A stretch of 64,000 nucleotides of DNA from Paralichthys olivaceus (GCF_024713975.1 NC_091113.1:9436501-9500500); one strand, 5' to 3'; shown: positions 23,625 to 59,316, counted from the first letter of the stretch. The notes: generated by a model not told the origin, from the sequence alone. A program made the numbers and translations.

Positions 23625-24879
23625 AGCATTTGTTCTTTGCAGATTTTATTTGTTTCTCAAATACAGGAGAGTTAATGTACAGAAGGACAAAGAATTTCAT
23701 CAAGAACTGTACAATATTTACACGCCTTTTTTTTCCTTTTTTTATGGAAAATTAGATTGTTTTCAAAATAAGTCATAGTATGCACAAACATCAAAATGAT
23801 AAAAATGAAATGACTATTTCCTCTTTAAATATTACTTATTTATACTCCTTCTTCCCACATGGGAAATGGATAGTTTACTTCTTTTTCTTTGCACCTGCAT
23901 GACTGATGATTGAACTGAAGAACGACAATGTTACGTTTCAAATAGAATTTCCCATTCCCTTCTTTTTTTTCTTCTTTTCTTCCTTTGTTTTTGTTATTTT
24001 ACACCCACTGTATTTTATACAATATTTCTGTCTCAACGTCTGTTCTTTTTGTATAGAGGGGAAGACGACTTGGATATGTGGGTTACCGATTGTACACTGA
24101 ACCTGTGGAAAATAAAAAAAGGTATTTAAAATGTCCGGGCAGCAAACCCAGCGCTTGTGAGAGTTTAAGTTAAAAACCTCCTCATATAAATAATAAAAAT
24201 GTGTTTATATATTATCACACAGCGGACTGGTGCTGCCCGTGACATAACACGGGATGAGAGGGAGAGCGTTCGTTAACACATTTAATGTTTCTATTCGTAG
24301 ACGAGTCCATGTTCACGTTAGCTCACGGCACGCTCGACACGCAGGTTAAAAAGCATTCTCACCCTCTTCCACTCTTTTCAAAAGCCAACAGCGAATGTTA
24401 GTCTTTTCAAAAAAATAATTTATGTAAAAACTAAGCGGTAATAGTTTCTCTTTGAACTATTGTCTTTATGACACACAGTTAACAAGATGTCAGTGGCTCC
24501 TCTGTTGACTTGGCATTTGCGGCTCCTCCTCTGTTAGTCCTTTGTCCACATCGCGTCGCTCCCATTTCAACAACCGTCAATTCCCTCTTGACCCACCAGC
24601 GGCCCCATATCTGGCGGGGTCCCCCTTCTCACAAAGTAAGATATTTCTTAAAGTCATTTATCAACAACAAGAAAAAGAAAAGAGGCCAGTGTCTGAGGTC
24701 ACATGAACAGACCCGCTTTTGTTCGTCAAAGGCCTTAAAAATTCATCCTCAGATATTAGAGATTTGAAGAGGGTTGGGGGGCTGTACAGTAGGATCCATC
24801 TCTTTCCGTTTGGATTTTCTTCTCTTTTTTTTTAATCCGTTCGCTTTTAATGAATTCTCTCCGTCTTGCTGCAGTTGGC
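23625..24879 (-). other. prr12: prr12 3' untranslated region with polyadenylation signal
   Basis: About 1.25 kb downstream of the prr12 stop on the minus strand without coding potential. It ends near AATAAA (plus-strand TTTATT at 23645-23650). Contains several T-rich and A-rich runs. Confidence 0.55.
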
Positions 24880-38193
<13,314 letters not shown>

Positions 38194-39450
38194 TTATGTG
38201 TTGGAACAAAAAAAAAAAAAACGTGTGCGATGAGGACGAAAAGCAACGAGATCGTCGCGACAAGCAGATCACGGAGAAAGAGGGAGAAAGGGGGGAATAA
38301 AAATCCCTGTATTTCCCTTTCTCGGTTTCAGGCTATTTTCCCCGGTTTCATAAGCAAGTCCTCAGGAGTGGAAAACAGCATATTGAAAGAGAAATGGAGG
38401 GGAGGAGGAGAAAGCTGGATGAAAAAAAAGAGGGGGGTCTACGGGGTTATAATCCAACCACCTCCAAAAAAAGACAGTCTTTCTCCTTTTCCTGCGTTTA
38501 TCATTTCCCCGAATGGAGCTTCAGTCCAAAATCGGTCGCGGTCATGATGGAGATGCGGCGGATTTGGCCGGTGATGGACGAATTGCTGATAAACATTTGA
38601 TTTGAATGCGTCCCTTTTTTCTCTCCCTCTCTCTCTCCGCCGTCTCTCCTCCCCTTTCTTTAGGCTAGTTTTGCTGCTACGCTGCTAACACCATAAAGGA
38701 TCGCGATCGACGGGCCACGTTGGTAGCGACCGATCCCCGTAGACGAAGCGAAGAAATCCCCAAATCTCTCCCCCTCCTAAAAAAAAAAAAATCTTTTCTT
38801 TTTCACCCCCCCCACTTGCTTTACAAATGGTTCCCACCCCCGTCTCTGTCCCTCTGTGTCTCCGGAGCTGTGCAGCTAGCAGCAGATGCTAGCTGTCAGT
38901 AACGACGCATCAAAATAAAACAGGGCTGCTTTTCTTTTCCCCCCCAAACGCCTGCTCCCTGTGTCTCTGCCTCTTCTTTAATGGCTGCCCGAGTAACAGC
39001 GAGCTTCACCGGCACCGAGGTTCAACACGAGCACGACGATAAATACGACCCCCCCCCCCCCTAGAAACGAGGAGAGCGCGAAGAAAAAGCAGGCCGCGGC
39101 GTTTTAATATTTTTTACTCATTTTCCTCCGGAGACGCCATGTTTGAAGGCGGTTGGCCGCTGTCCTGTCCTGTCCTCCCTCTCCCCCTCTCCGTCTCACC
39201 GCCGAGACTCATTCAGTGTCTGCGGTGACCTCCATTCCCCGGCCCGCTTCACCCAGTCAGTCAGTCAGTCGGTCTGCAGGCGGCCATGCGCGCTTTTCCA
39301 CACTTTCATCGTTATTGTTTGGCTTAAAATGTCGCGTCGAGAATTTGACACGAGAAGAAGAAGAAGAAGAAACAGTGCGCTGTTTAGTCCTGGACGCTGT
39401 GATTGGCTGAGGCGCGTTCTCGGGTTTTCCAGGTTTATATTAAAATGCCT
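38194..39450 (-). promoter_or_regulatory. prr12: CpG island promoter and 5' UTR of prr12
   Basis: Dense CpG from about 38140 to 39420 with runs of A (38210-38221, 38778-38790) and C (39050-39061). A minus-strand AACATGGCGTC near 39140 resembles a YY1-type initiator element. The next gene on the plus strand starts 1.7 kb away, so bidirectional use is possible but not shown. No TATA box was found. Confidence 0.5.
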
Positions 39451-41082
39451 TCCGCAGTCACATCCACATTGTGCAGCCTGGTTTGCACAGTTTCCTGCCA
39501 ACAATCACATGATTCCACTGTTAAATAACCTGCAGGCTGTGATTATAATATTTTACGTTGCGTTACATTTTGCATTTTGTCCTTTATATGAGCCACAGAT
39601 GCTTAAAAACACCGAAACCTATTTTGGTCCATTTTCTCTCTGATTTTTATTATTTGGACCACACATGTAGTGAGCGTGTCCACCTGCAGGCGGCAGTCTG
39701 GTGTTTATGGGTCTCATAAAAAAAGGAGGGACCATCGAGATGTGCTTTGCTCTTGTGTCTATTTCACATTTCTATATACAAACACATGCATCTGATCGTT
39801 TTTCTTTACTGGCATAATACCCATCACATTAACTTGTAATTATCTTCAATCAATGTGAGGAATTCAAGCGCTTAAATAGGTCAAACAAACATTTTGGCGT
39901 TCCTCACTGTCAATGTGACTCCTTTTGTTTACAGGTAATAATAATGGACACAATCCAGAGCCCAGAAATCCATCATTGTGTTATACACCATAGTGTTTGT
40001 TGCCCTCCAGTGGTGCTTGTAAAATCTGCAACTACAACACTTCAAAACCACAGTGGTTACAATTTTATATCAATTTGAATCCTGCAATAATTAAAATAAT
40101 ACATTTATAATCATTAGAATTTGAGGACCCATAAAAATCCATAAACTCTATATATTCTAATAGTGCTTTGAGATTATATAACTGTTCAATAGGATTAATA
40201 TCTCATGACATCAATGGGGGATTTCCCCTCATATCCCTTAAATATATAATATCATTATGAAACAGGATGCAGTATGTATTGTTATTGTTCTGAGTTGCTG
40301 CTAATTCTGAAAATACATTTTTCCGCAATGTTTAAAGGGAAAACACTGTGTTCATATGCCTTAAACATTCTACATAAACTGTTTAAATCACATTCTGTTT
40401 ACAACATAAAATATATTGAAACTAGGCTGGATTATGAAAGATATTCACAATACATTCTTTGACTTATAACGACAAACCAACTGTGTAGTTACACAATGTC
40501 ATCAGGATTTGTTGACAATATGAAACAAACGTGTGTTCCTCTGTGGATTACCATCACTAAGGTTAACCCTTATCTGCTTTCATTTTTATTTTTAAAAGCT
40601 TCAAAATTCTGGATTATTTCCAGAATATTAGTTGCATCGTTTCCAGCGGCGCGCTCAATGCTAATTCAAGGGGTTTATCGGTTAAACAAATGCCACCACT
40701 CTGAGCTCAACCCTACTAAGCCAACAAAACAGAGTAAAACAAAAAAGTCAGGCTCCCCAGTCTCTTTTCAGGAAAAAGCACCTCTGCCAGCTCCCCTGTA
40801 GTGAGCATTTTAGATGCACCACGAGGCCTTTGTGATGCATAATGATTGACTCAAAAGGTCCTCCATCTGCATATTCATTAAAAGGACAATAAAACAAAAG
40901 GCAGGGATGAAGGAATTTTAAGATTACTCAGTTTGATGAACATAAATAGGACAGAATATTAGAGAAAAGGAGAAAAGAGGGAAGAACTCACTTAAAACTT
41001 ATTGCAATAAATAGTGAGTATTCTCTTGCATATGATCATTTCCTTTCTCAGCTTCCTTGACCTCTTCCTCTCTGGAGCCTCT
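39451..41082. other. Spacer upstream of the COX17-like gene
   Basis: AT-rich non-coding DNA; no gene or clear transposon. An open frame of about 100 codons near 40496 has no family resemblance. The 40850-40870 stretch contains an AP-1-like TGACTCA, not otherwise supported. Confidence 0.5.
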
Positions 41083-41089
41083 TATATAT
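41083..41089 (+). promoter_or_regulatory. TATA box of the COX17-like gene
   Basis: TATATAT, 142 bases before the chosen ATG at 41231. A start site 25-35 bases downstream would fall after an in-frame ATG at 41105, which favours the 41231 start. Confidence 0.4.
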
Positions 41090-41230
41090 GACACAGTCCC
41101 TGTCATGCTTCCTCCCTCCCTCCCTGGCCTGTCTATATCTCTCCATCTCTGTAGCCGGCCAGTGACCATACTTGACTGCAGCTCTCGCAGCAACACACCT
41201 CCACAAAACCCCAGCTCTCCTCTGTCAGAC

Positions 41231-42199
41231 ATGCCAGATTGCAACGAGGCCGTGCCAGCATCATGCCAGGTCATCAAGGAGGACGTTAACAAATGGTGAG
41301 TTCTGATGGGACTTACGTGCAACTGTAGATGCTAAAAGTGCTTTTTATAAAATTACACTCATAATTATTAAAGAAATGATTCATCTCCAGGCACAGTGAC
41401 AGTCTTTAGTGAGTGTAAGTGCTTGTACAGAGTGTCTGTGTGGAAGTTTGCGCCCTCGAGGACTATTCATTAACTGTGTTTGGGTTCCAGTTGAGTAATT
41501 GTCACTTTCCATTACATCCCTTTGGCCACTCTCAGTCATCACTTACTGAGCTTTATGTTTTCATATTAATTCTTTATCTGGGCTCATCTTGTAAGAGCAC
41601 CAGTGGAGCAGATCATTAACTCTTAATTAATGTAGAATACATTTTCCCACAACTTAAAGGAAATCCACTCTTGTATGAAGTGTGAAGACTTCTAGGGCCC
41701 TTCTGTGTTGAGGAGCATAAATAGACCTGATGTTTAAAAATAGGACTTGAAATACGTGGCCTATTGCAGAGGAATGGCACATTCCCGGCTGTTGGTTCGT
41801 GTTACGTGCGCGCAGGAAGTGACAGATATTTGGTGTGTGTGTCCACGTGCGGCGGTGATTAGTGCTGGTGAAGCCGCTGCACAGATTACTCACTCGTGTT
41901 CTTCATAGAATGCAGATAAAAGCTGCTGTGGAGATTTGAGTTGGAATACACTGCAATCAGGCTACACTGTAATAATCCCTCTGGTGCATATGCAGGCTAA
42001 ATTTAGAGTTGTAATTTATGTGGAAAAGGTCATATAACGTCTAATGCATGTATTTTACCAAAGAGGATAAGGTTTTTTTTCTTTTTTTTATAAATCTTGT
42101 TTTTTTTATTTCAGTGTCAGAGAGAAGAGTGTGGAAGACTGTAAAGATCTGATTGATGCCTTCCAGGCCTGTATAAAGACCCTGTCAGAGGGATCATAA
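41231..42199 (+). CDS. Small twin CX9C protein resembling COX17 but lacking the copper-binding Cys pair
   Basis: Two coding exons, 41231-41295 (donor GTGAGT) and 42115-42199 (acceptor TTTCAG), with the intron inside a Cys codon, give 49 residues. The cysteines at 12, 22, 31 and 41 have spacing CX9C-X8-CX9C, identical to the helical hairpin of COX17, and the C-terminal part (CVREKSVEDC, DLIDAFQAC) aligns with COX17 (EKGEEHC, LIEAHKEC). In COX17 the first of these cysteines follows a Lys-Pro-Cys-Cys motif that binds Cu(I) for cytochrome oxidase assembly; here the position reads Val-Pro-Ala-Ser-Cys. A CHCH fold imported by the Mia40 pathway into the intermembrane space is likely, copper delivery is not. 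The intron argues against a processed pseudogene. An upstream in-frame ATG at 41105 would add 42 residues but probably precedes the start site. Other CX9C families (CMC, CHCHD) remain possible. Confidence 0.62.
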
Positions 42200-44880
42200 T
42201 GCACGAGAAAATGCATTTTGATCAAATGTAAGTTCACAAAAATGACAACACACTGTTATTTTATTTTTCCTCTGCTAAAAGCAGCTATGAAACATAGGTC
42301 CTGTGTTCTTACACAGATAATGTTGCAAAGCAGAATTTTAACAATCCCTCAAAGCCACAGAACAGTAAGCTGTGGTACTAATCTGACAATCACTGAAACA
42401 CAAATAAACAAACACAAACACACAATGTCAGATTGGTTCAAAAAAATACTATTGGTACATTACTTTTTTTTGTTTTTGGAGTCATAGCTGTTACACTGCT
42501 TTGGTATTTTCTATATTTTTAAATAATTTTCTATATAATATAAATATATCCTTGATACCACAGTGTGTTGTATTGTATCATACTACATTTGTTTGATTTA
42601 GATCACATAATTCTGTCACATGTTCAGCCTTCTTCAGTTAGTCCTAACTTTTTCCATTTGTGTTTTTTTCCAATCACATCTTCAGAGTCCTTCACCCTCT
42701 CAGCACTTCCTTGTTTATTGTATTGGACCCAACCATGTGAAAAACTGAGGAGGGGGGTTATGATGCTACTGGACTTCAAATATATGCTGCTGTGAATGTA
42801 ATGTGAATTTTCCTTTCATAAATGTTATAATTCCATTATGGACGATGCTTTGACATTGATTATTGACGCACTGTAATTCTTAAAGCACAAACACACACAA
42901 TATAATAAATGTTACAACACACAGTATTTTCTTTTGTTTTGTTTTGAATTGTTCAGCAGTTTCTTTTATTTATTAGAAGTGCTACTTGTTGGAAACCCTC
43001 GATCCACTGAACATAGGCTTCTTCTGGAGTAGTTGCTCTTAATGGAATTAAGAAGATCTTGTTAATCTCTGCTTAATCCTCACATTAGTACCTGCCCCGA
43101 GCAGTCTAATGTCAATATCCCAGTCTGAGCTCTGGCAATGAATGTGGGAATGCACAGAGATTAGACTGCAGCAAAGACCTGGAAAATAAGTTTTAATTTT
43201 CTGAAACCACCTGTTAGTGTGGTCAGTATATATCAGTATAGGTGGGAGGGAGAGGTGTTAAAACCTCTTGTGTATTTCTGGAGTGCAGACTGAGTCAGCT
43301 GGGATTTAGGACCAAGATACAAAGACATTAAGAAGTTGTAAGACATTTGGGAGAGAAAAATCCTTTGCCTGTCCTCAAAACCTACAAATGCAAACTGAGA
43401 AGTTTTTCTTGCAGGACAACCATGTTCCCTTCAATCTTAAATTTAAAATACCTTTAGAACTGGTACCTGCACATGTTTATTTTTCATTTTCTACAGCAAG
43501 CTGTGTCGTTCACGCCACTGACGAAGGCCTATTGCACTGAAAAATGTAGTTCTCATAAAGACCATCGGAATCAAACCAGAGAATTTCCGTTCTATTTCTG
43601 CTCCACGGCTGGAGACAAATCCTTCTGGCTGCGTGCAAATCAAGCAGCCAGGCGCAGATGACGATGGGCTTTGGGGAATTATCCACCCACACAACATTTC
43701 AAATTGAGATTTTAGAGATTTTTCAAGGCACTTTACAGATGATTCATTCAAATGTCCTACTTTACCCTTTTTTTTTTGGATAAAACTGTCATCTCTGTGT
43801 TATTCATTGGAAATAGTGCCCAACAATTTGCAGTCTCACCTTGCAGATCAGGAGGTGTGCTGGCTCACTCGTCTTTAAGGAGCTCTATACTCTGTAGTGA
43901 CTCTGTCATGGCTTATAATGATGTGAAGGATTTTTATGGGCTACCATAGGCAACTAAATAGAATTCAGCCCCAATTGATTTCATTATGTACAACTGTGCT
44001 TTTCTCATTGTGACATGACCTCTGTGGTAATTGGCAAGTATGGAATTATCACACAAAAATTAGTCTCTGGGCGACTGTGGCTCAGGAAGTAGAGCTGGAC
44101 GTCCACTAATCAGAGGGTCAGTGGTTCGATCTACAATTCCTCTTTTGCTGAGGTGATAGAAAGACTCAATATAAATACAGTCTGAATATAGATCTACATT
44201 TAGAAGTTTAAACTAACTGAGTACATTTACTCAAATATAACCCTAAAATACCATTTTGAGATGTCTGTCAAAATGTACTTTTAATTTAATTAATTAAGAT
44301 TTTGAATAAAATACAAAACATATGGTCATCTCATCACATGTGTTGCATTTTTGTGGATGGAACTGCTCAAAATTAAACAAATTAAGCCGATGACTCATAA
44401 ATGATTTCTGCACAGTCATAATAATAATAATCCATTAAAAGGGTAGAGGGATAAATCTACCACTCAGTGGATTCTTTAATATTTGCTACTGTGTTGTTCC
44501 TTTGTTGTACTTCTGGACTGCTACTTGCTTAAAATGACTTTAAATGCATGTATTAGACTATTTTTTGGTTTTTTAAAAACATATGTACAATATGGGATAT
44601 CTCATAAAACACATGATATGACCTATGATGTTTTGTCATGTTTTTAATTAACCGTCATCTAATTTTAAAATTATTGTGTACAAACGCCTTTCAGTTTTCA
44701 CAATGTTGTTTTGATCTTTAAGCCATAACGATAAAGAATAAATTTATTTTCTTGCTGGAGACACAGAATCATTCCACTCCATCATGAAACTGTGAAGATG
44801 ATTGTGAAGTGAGTTTTAATTAACGCTGATTGACTGTAACAGGGTTTGACCACAATGATGATTAAAGATGATTAAAATAT
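42200..44880. other. Spacer between the COX17-like gene and brsk1
   Basis: AT-rich, without convincing coding exons. Candidate polyadenylation signals for the upstream gene are AATAAA at 42403-42408 and near 42904. Contains the tRNA-like SINE at 44078. Confidence 0.5.
44074..44150 (+). repeat. tRNA-like SINE head
   Basis: GGGCGACTGTGGCTCAGGAA, GTAGAGC, and GGTTCGATCT give an A-box-like and B-box-like pair. The cloverleaf is not well formed, and the sequence is a known fish interspersed repeat type. It is the reverse-sense relative of the element at 51560-51785. Confidence 0.55.
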
Positions 44881-44883
44881 GTA

Positions 44884-44940
44884 AGAGATAGATAGATAGA
44901 TAGAGATAGATAGATAGATAGATAGATAGATGGATGGATG

Positions 44941-44993
<53 letters not shown>

Positions 44994-45049
44994 ATAGATG
45001 GATAGATAGATAGATAGATAGATGGATAGGTAGATAGATAGGTAGATAG

Positions 45050-45080
<31 letters not shown>

Positions 45081-45084
45081 GATG

Positions 45085-45121
<37 letters not shown>

Positions 45122-45122
45122 G

Positions 45123-45188
<66 letters not shown>

Positions 45189-45200
45189 GATGGATAGATG

Positions 45201-45254
<54 letters not shown>
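44884..45254. repeat. (GATA)n microsatellite, about 370 bp
   Basis: Nearly uninterrupted GATA tetranucleotides with scattered GATG, GGTA and AATA variants. On the minus strand it yields long chance frames of IYLS repeats, which are not genes. Confidence 0.97.
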
Positions 45255-45359
45255 CTCCGAACTGAAAAATAAGATAAAACCTCTGGGACTCTGGTGATCG
45301 TGAGAGGCCCAAGCTCCCCCAGCATCACCACACCCCAACCAGGCGGCGTCCCATCCACT

Positions 45360-46620
45360 GGCCCCTCTGGTCATGTTTCATAAGAATGGCGAGGGAGGTG
45401 TCCGCAGAGGCCCCCGGGGGCCCCTAAGCCGAGGTGGTGAATGCGGAGATAAGCGTATTTGAGAGGAGGATGATCGGGAGGAGGAGGAGGAGAGAGGATG
45501 GAGAGGGAGAGGGACCCGGATGCTGATGCGAGTGAGACGAGGGGAGGAAGGAAGGAAGAGGAGAGAGAAAATATCGATTTACGGCAAGGAAAGGCGAAGC
45601 GGGTCTGAAACGGGAGGGGGGCCTATCTTACCCTGCGTGAACCGTGATCAGAAGTGAGGAAGGGGGGACACCGGCCTCCATTAAGACGCTGATCTGCGGA
45701 TCCGTGTTTGTTTTTTTCACCTGTGTATCCGCCGGTGAAGAGGAGGAGGGAGGAGGAGGGAGGAGGACACGCCAGAGGAGAAGATGCTGTGATCTCGCAG
45801 GGATGTAGCGACGAGGAGGGAGGAGAGAGAGCGAGAGCGAAAGAGAGAGAGAGAGGACGCCACGCTAAGAAGATGGTTGTTTTGCGGGGGGTGCGCGGTT
45901 CACCACGGATTATTGCGGGAGCGCAGCGGCCGGCCGACGAATCCAACCGTTTGGCGACGCCCGGAAACTTCGGGAGGCGTCGGCTCTTCTGACCGGCGGC
46001 CGTCCGTCCGTCGGCGGCTAACTCCGAGCTAGCTCCGCCGCTGTGTGGGAGAGCGGCGGCCACGGCTAAAATACATAGCATGTTGTTGTTGCACCTGTAA
46101 AATAGGCCTGTCAAGATAGAGAGAGGATATAAAACTCACGTATTTCCCAACGTTTATCATCCACTCTACGTGTTTTTGACGTTTCGTTGCTATACTCAAC
46201 CATCAAATGACATTAATTACACGGCTTGTTTCGATGCTATATCGTCTTTATATATAGTTAGCAAGCTATACAGGTAGGCTAATGTACAGAAGTCAAACTC
46301 ATTGGTTGTCATGTTTATCTTTAGGCTAGTGGTTAACTTAGCGTCACCTCTGCTTTAGCTAGCTGTTTTTGTTAAATATCAAAAATAAAAAAAGAAGTGG
46401 CTAAGGATAAGTAGCTTGGTTATTAGCTGAAGGATGCTCATTTATCATCCACATGTTGTAAATCAGCACCGGTCCCTCCTGAGTGTTCTCCCTGCGACCA
46501 GAGGGGTCTTTCCTAAGTTGAGCACCATCTTGTATCCCACGATAACTTCTGTATAAGCTGTGCAGTGATATCGAGAGTGAATCGCAATAATCGCTGTCAT
46601 TAGCCTCCAGTGAGAGCAGT
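45360..46620 (+). promoter_or_regulatory. brsk1: CpG island promoter and 5' UTR region of brsk1
   Basis: GC- and purine-rich with dense CpG from 45360 to about 46060, then AT-richer DNA to the ATG at 46621. A good acceptor (TAGCCTCCAG) lies 14 bases before the ATG, so a non-coding first exon in the island is likely. No TATA box. Confidence 0.5.
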
Positions 46621-55849
<9,229 letters not shown>

Positions 55850-58221
55850 GATAGAAAGTGAGACCATGCAGCAGGATGCTTGAACTACACCCGAGAGACG
55901 ACAGTGTAACTCCATCTCAACGTATCCCTGCAAGCCATGAGCTACTCCTCTTCTTCCTTGACTAAGTTAATGAAGGTGCTTGACCATAGCAAGGATTGAG
56001 CCTTTTCCCTCCGTCGTGTTTTTTTTTTTTTTTTTCAACTCATCATTCTCTTGATCGTTTGGATCATCAGGATTCCTTCCCTTAAATGAGAAAGAAGTGT
56101 TAGGGAATCACCCTTTAATGAAAAAAAAACTAAACTTTGAATGAGCAGTTTGGTATCCATCATAGATACAGCTTCACAGATCAAACTAGGAAATTTTGAA
56201 GTGCTAATGTGCATGCCAGTTAGCAAATCAGCCTGTTAAAGGATGCCGACCTGTTCAGATAGGCTAGTCTACCATATCATTGTTATACAGTTTCTGACAC
56301 CAAAAAGAAATAACAGTCTTGTTCTCAAGATTCAAATTAACCAGTGCGCTCATATCACTATCAAGCAACACGCAATTACTAGTCCATACTGAAAGACATA
56401 TATATGTAATCTCAGCAGAGGAACGCTAAACGTTAGCAGCCTGCTACCACTTCAGCAACGAGCTGAATAAAAAGGTCCTGATTTTCTCAGAAGAAACGAC
56501 ACGCTGCTGTGTCCTTTCCCGAGGTAAAGAAAACCAACAAAGTAAGCTAAGTAAGTGAATGTGAAAAAAAGATATTTTTTTATTTAGTTTTATTTATTTA
56601 TGTTAACGTGTTTCTTTGGAAAATGTCAGTAGCACAGGGATAGCAGTACAGTAGGTCACTAAAAACACTGCAGTGTTAAAGGGGAAGCTGACATTTTTGT
56701 TTTTTGTGACAGGAATCTGTTTCAAGTTTAATGTTTTAAATTCTTTTGTATTATTATTATTTTTTGCTCAGAGACAATATGAAACAATGCATCTGAGGTT
56801 TTGGCATTGGACTCCTGTTGCTCTGAAGAAAAGTATTTTTGATTTGAACAGAAATATGAACATTACTATATGAAGAAGAAAAAAAAAAACACTATGCGTG
56901 AATAGTTCCATGAACCTCATCACAGCTGTTTGTGCCCAGATTGAATGAGAAGAAGAGCATCCCTGACCTGTGGATCAAACAAAGGCCACTGTTCTCGTGG
57001 AGCTTGTCTCCCATCGCCATAGTATTCACGTACTGACTCTGAACAATATAAAATGAAAAGAGAAAAAAAAGAACTCAAAAAGGAAATTCATCCTCGGACA
57101 TTTTCATCATAAAAAGCTTGCAGCGTCACTTCCTCGTTGAACAGGACTTCAGAATAGGAAGCGAGCAGAGAGTCTCCTAACCACACGCTCCTCACGTCAG
57201 TGTTCACCAACGAGCCAAGTAGTCCATCGCCACACCCACACTCACCACCGAGAGTCGCACCATTCAGCAAACAGACGTAGCAACTCGGACGGTCACGTGT
57301 TCCTCCATTACTCTATCAGACTAGTCGACGTTCATCACCAGTCTTCCATACAGCACAATATGCAACGTTTTCAGAGAGATACACACTGCTACATTTTAAT
57401 GCTAATGTTTTTTGTTGTTTTTATATTTGCCTACTTATCTATCCATCTATTTATTGATTTTTATTTATGTATTTATTTGGTCATGTTGATGTTTGTGTTA
57501 TGTATTTGTTTACAAAGTAGATTTTCTGCCAACAAAACTATATCAAGAGCCAATTCAAGGAACCTGCTCCGTTTCATTTCTCACCATTTTTCTTTTTTTT
57601 GAGAATTTCTCTCCACGACTTCAATAGCAGTGCCGACGGATCGTCTGTTTGTTTATAGCTCACATTTCATCACGCTTATCCCTAGTAACCGGAATGTGTG
57701 CGTGAGACGGGTGGATGATGGCTGACTGAGAGTGAAACTTTGTGGCCACTGAGTAGGTGCGGAGATTTTAACTGACCCAAGATTATTCAATTAGTTAACA
57801 TTGCCAAACCCTAACAGGTAAATAATTGCTATTTCACTTCATCTCCTGCCTTTATGCCTCGTTCCCTTGTCTGTCCGCCTCTTTACCCCGTTGTGTAGCC
57901 ATCATCACAAGAGAAACTGTACCAAGTCGTTTGCCTCACTGTCCACACACTATGATTGCTTCACGATCATCGGTTTCATCTATTTCCTCACCACGTCACC
58001 TTCACTTTCATTGGCCCAACTCTGGCTAAGATTGTAAACTATTCTCCATCCATAAAGGGTCAGTAGAATAAGGTGTTTAAAAAAAGAAATGTCTGTATCA
58101 TAATTTAAATATAAAAAGTGCACTATTATAACTATTGCCTGTGATAAAAAGAACAATTATGATTGAATTGATGGTCAAAATAAAGAGAGATCCACCTTAT
58201 TGTTATGGTTACAATAATAAA
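55850..58221 (+). other. brsk1: brsk1 3' UTR with polyadenylation signals
   Basis: Long non-coding stretch after the stop, AU-rich with poly-T (56020-56036) and poly-A runs. AATAAA occurs at 58179-58184 and 58216-58221 before the next repeat. A long 3' UTR is usual for neuronal kinases; the true end was not determinable. Confidence 0.45.
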
Positions 58222-58483
58222 CCCTAAATTCATGTGTGTGTGTTTAGTCTCTGGGTTAAAATGGCGTGTGTTCATTTATGCTACTGTCTCTTTTGCCAGA
58301 AAATGACACTATTTTCACCATAAGGATGCAGATATTATTGGAATTATTTTACAGAACAATAAATAATATGGAAATAATTACACAATTAAGGATCTTGAAC
58401 GTCTTTAAATTAGACAAACCTGAAATTGATCTGATATATTCTCAGTAAACTTAAACTTTACATACAAATTTCATACATCGAAG

Positions 58484-58670
58484 CCATAGACTTTACATAA
58501 AGATGGGCGACACGTCTCCTCTTACCCCTTCCATTCAGAAATGAAGCTGAAATATCCTGGATATGAACGCTGCCATCTTGTGCCGAAAACTGCAGTAGCA
58601 CTCAAGGGACGGAGCAGCATGACTTTTCACCCTGTTTTCATAACATCAACAAACAAATACCCACGCCAAT
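58484..58670 (+). repeat. MITE end, same family as 23060-23540
   Basis: CCATAGACTTTACATAAAGA, TGGGCGACACGTCTCC, AGAAATGAAGCTGAAATATCC, GCCATCTTGTGCCG and TTTTCACCCTGTTTTCATAA: the terminal inverted repeat and adjoining body of the element. Confidence 0.55.
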
Positions 58671-58769
58671 GAGGATATATGATTTCACTGCTGTTCTTCA
58701 TGTACATGAGATGTTAAATGTATATTTTAATTTTACACTTATACAGACCTACGAGTCTGAAATAAAGGT

Positions 58770-58965
58770 TAAGATAGCATGACATGACATAACAGCAACA
58801 TACATAGCATGGCATTGCATGACATTACACGGCAAGATATGACAAAAGATATATCATAACATAACAACATAACATGACAAAACCTCAAATTATGCAGCAC
58901 AGCAGGGGAAAGGTTGAAATGACATGTCATGACACAACATGGCACAACTTTGATATGACATAACA
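58770..58965. repeat. Degenerate ATGACATAACA-type tandem repeat
   Basis: Imperfect five-base units (GACAT, AACAT, GGCAT) over about 195 bp produce alternating CATGACATAACA phrases. Just upstream of the cpt1 first exon. Confidence 0.8.
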
Positions 58966-59129
58966 CAGGCACATTTAAGTGACTGACATCTCTAATTGTG
59001 TGGGACTGCTTGTGCTCTACTGAGTGTAAACCATCTTCGTGCTTTTACTTATTAATCTTCCCTCTAATTGTGGACATGAGTTCACAGCATGGTTCACAGG
59101 CTTCTGCATGATCGCATGATTTCCTACAG

Positions 59130-59316
59130 TCAGTGAATGCAGCACTAGCTTCGTTCAGTGTAGTCCAGCGGTTCAGAGAGGAGGAGGAAGAGGAGGAGGA
59201 AGAAGAGGAGGAGGAGGAGAAGGAGGAGGAGGAGGAGAAGGGCCGGACACTTGATCGACGTCAGAAGTTCAACAGTGGATCCCCGCATCTCTGGAGCTGT
59301 CCGCCTGCTACACCAG
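59130..59316 (+). other. Probable non-coding first exon of the cpt1 gene
   Basis: GC-richer stretch with a (GAG/GAA)n tract at 59177-59240, ending at donor CACCAG/gtatgc (59316/59317), inside a CpG-enriched region that continues to about 59480. It contains a Glu-rich chance frame starting at 59133, which does not join any CPT1 coding frame with similarity. Confidence 0.45.

Noticed and set aside
39143-39643. Plus-strand frame of 166 codons in the prr12 CpG island
   Set aside because: GC-rich chance frame with no domain or splice context.
44074-44150. Functional tRNA gene
   Set aside because: A/B-box-like motifs are present, but acceptor and anticodon stems do not pair well and the sequence matches a dispersed fish SINE type.
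44816-45374. Three long minus-strand frames of IYLS repeats
   Set aside because: Translation of the GATA microsatellite in three frames.
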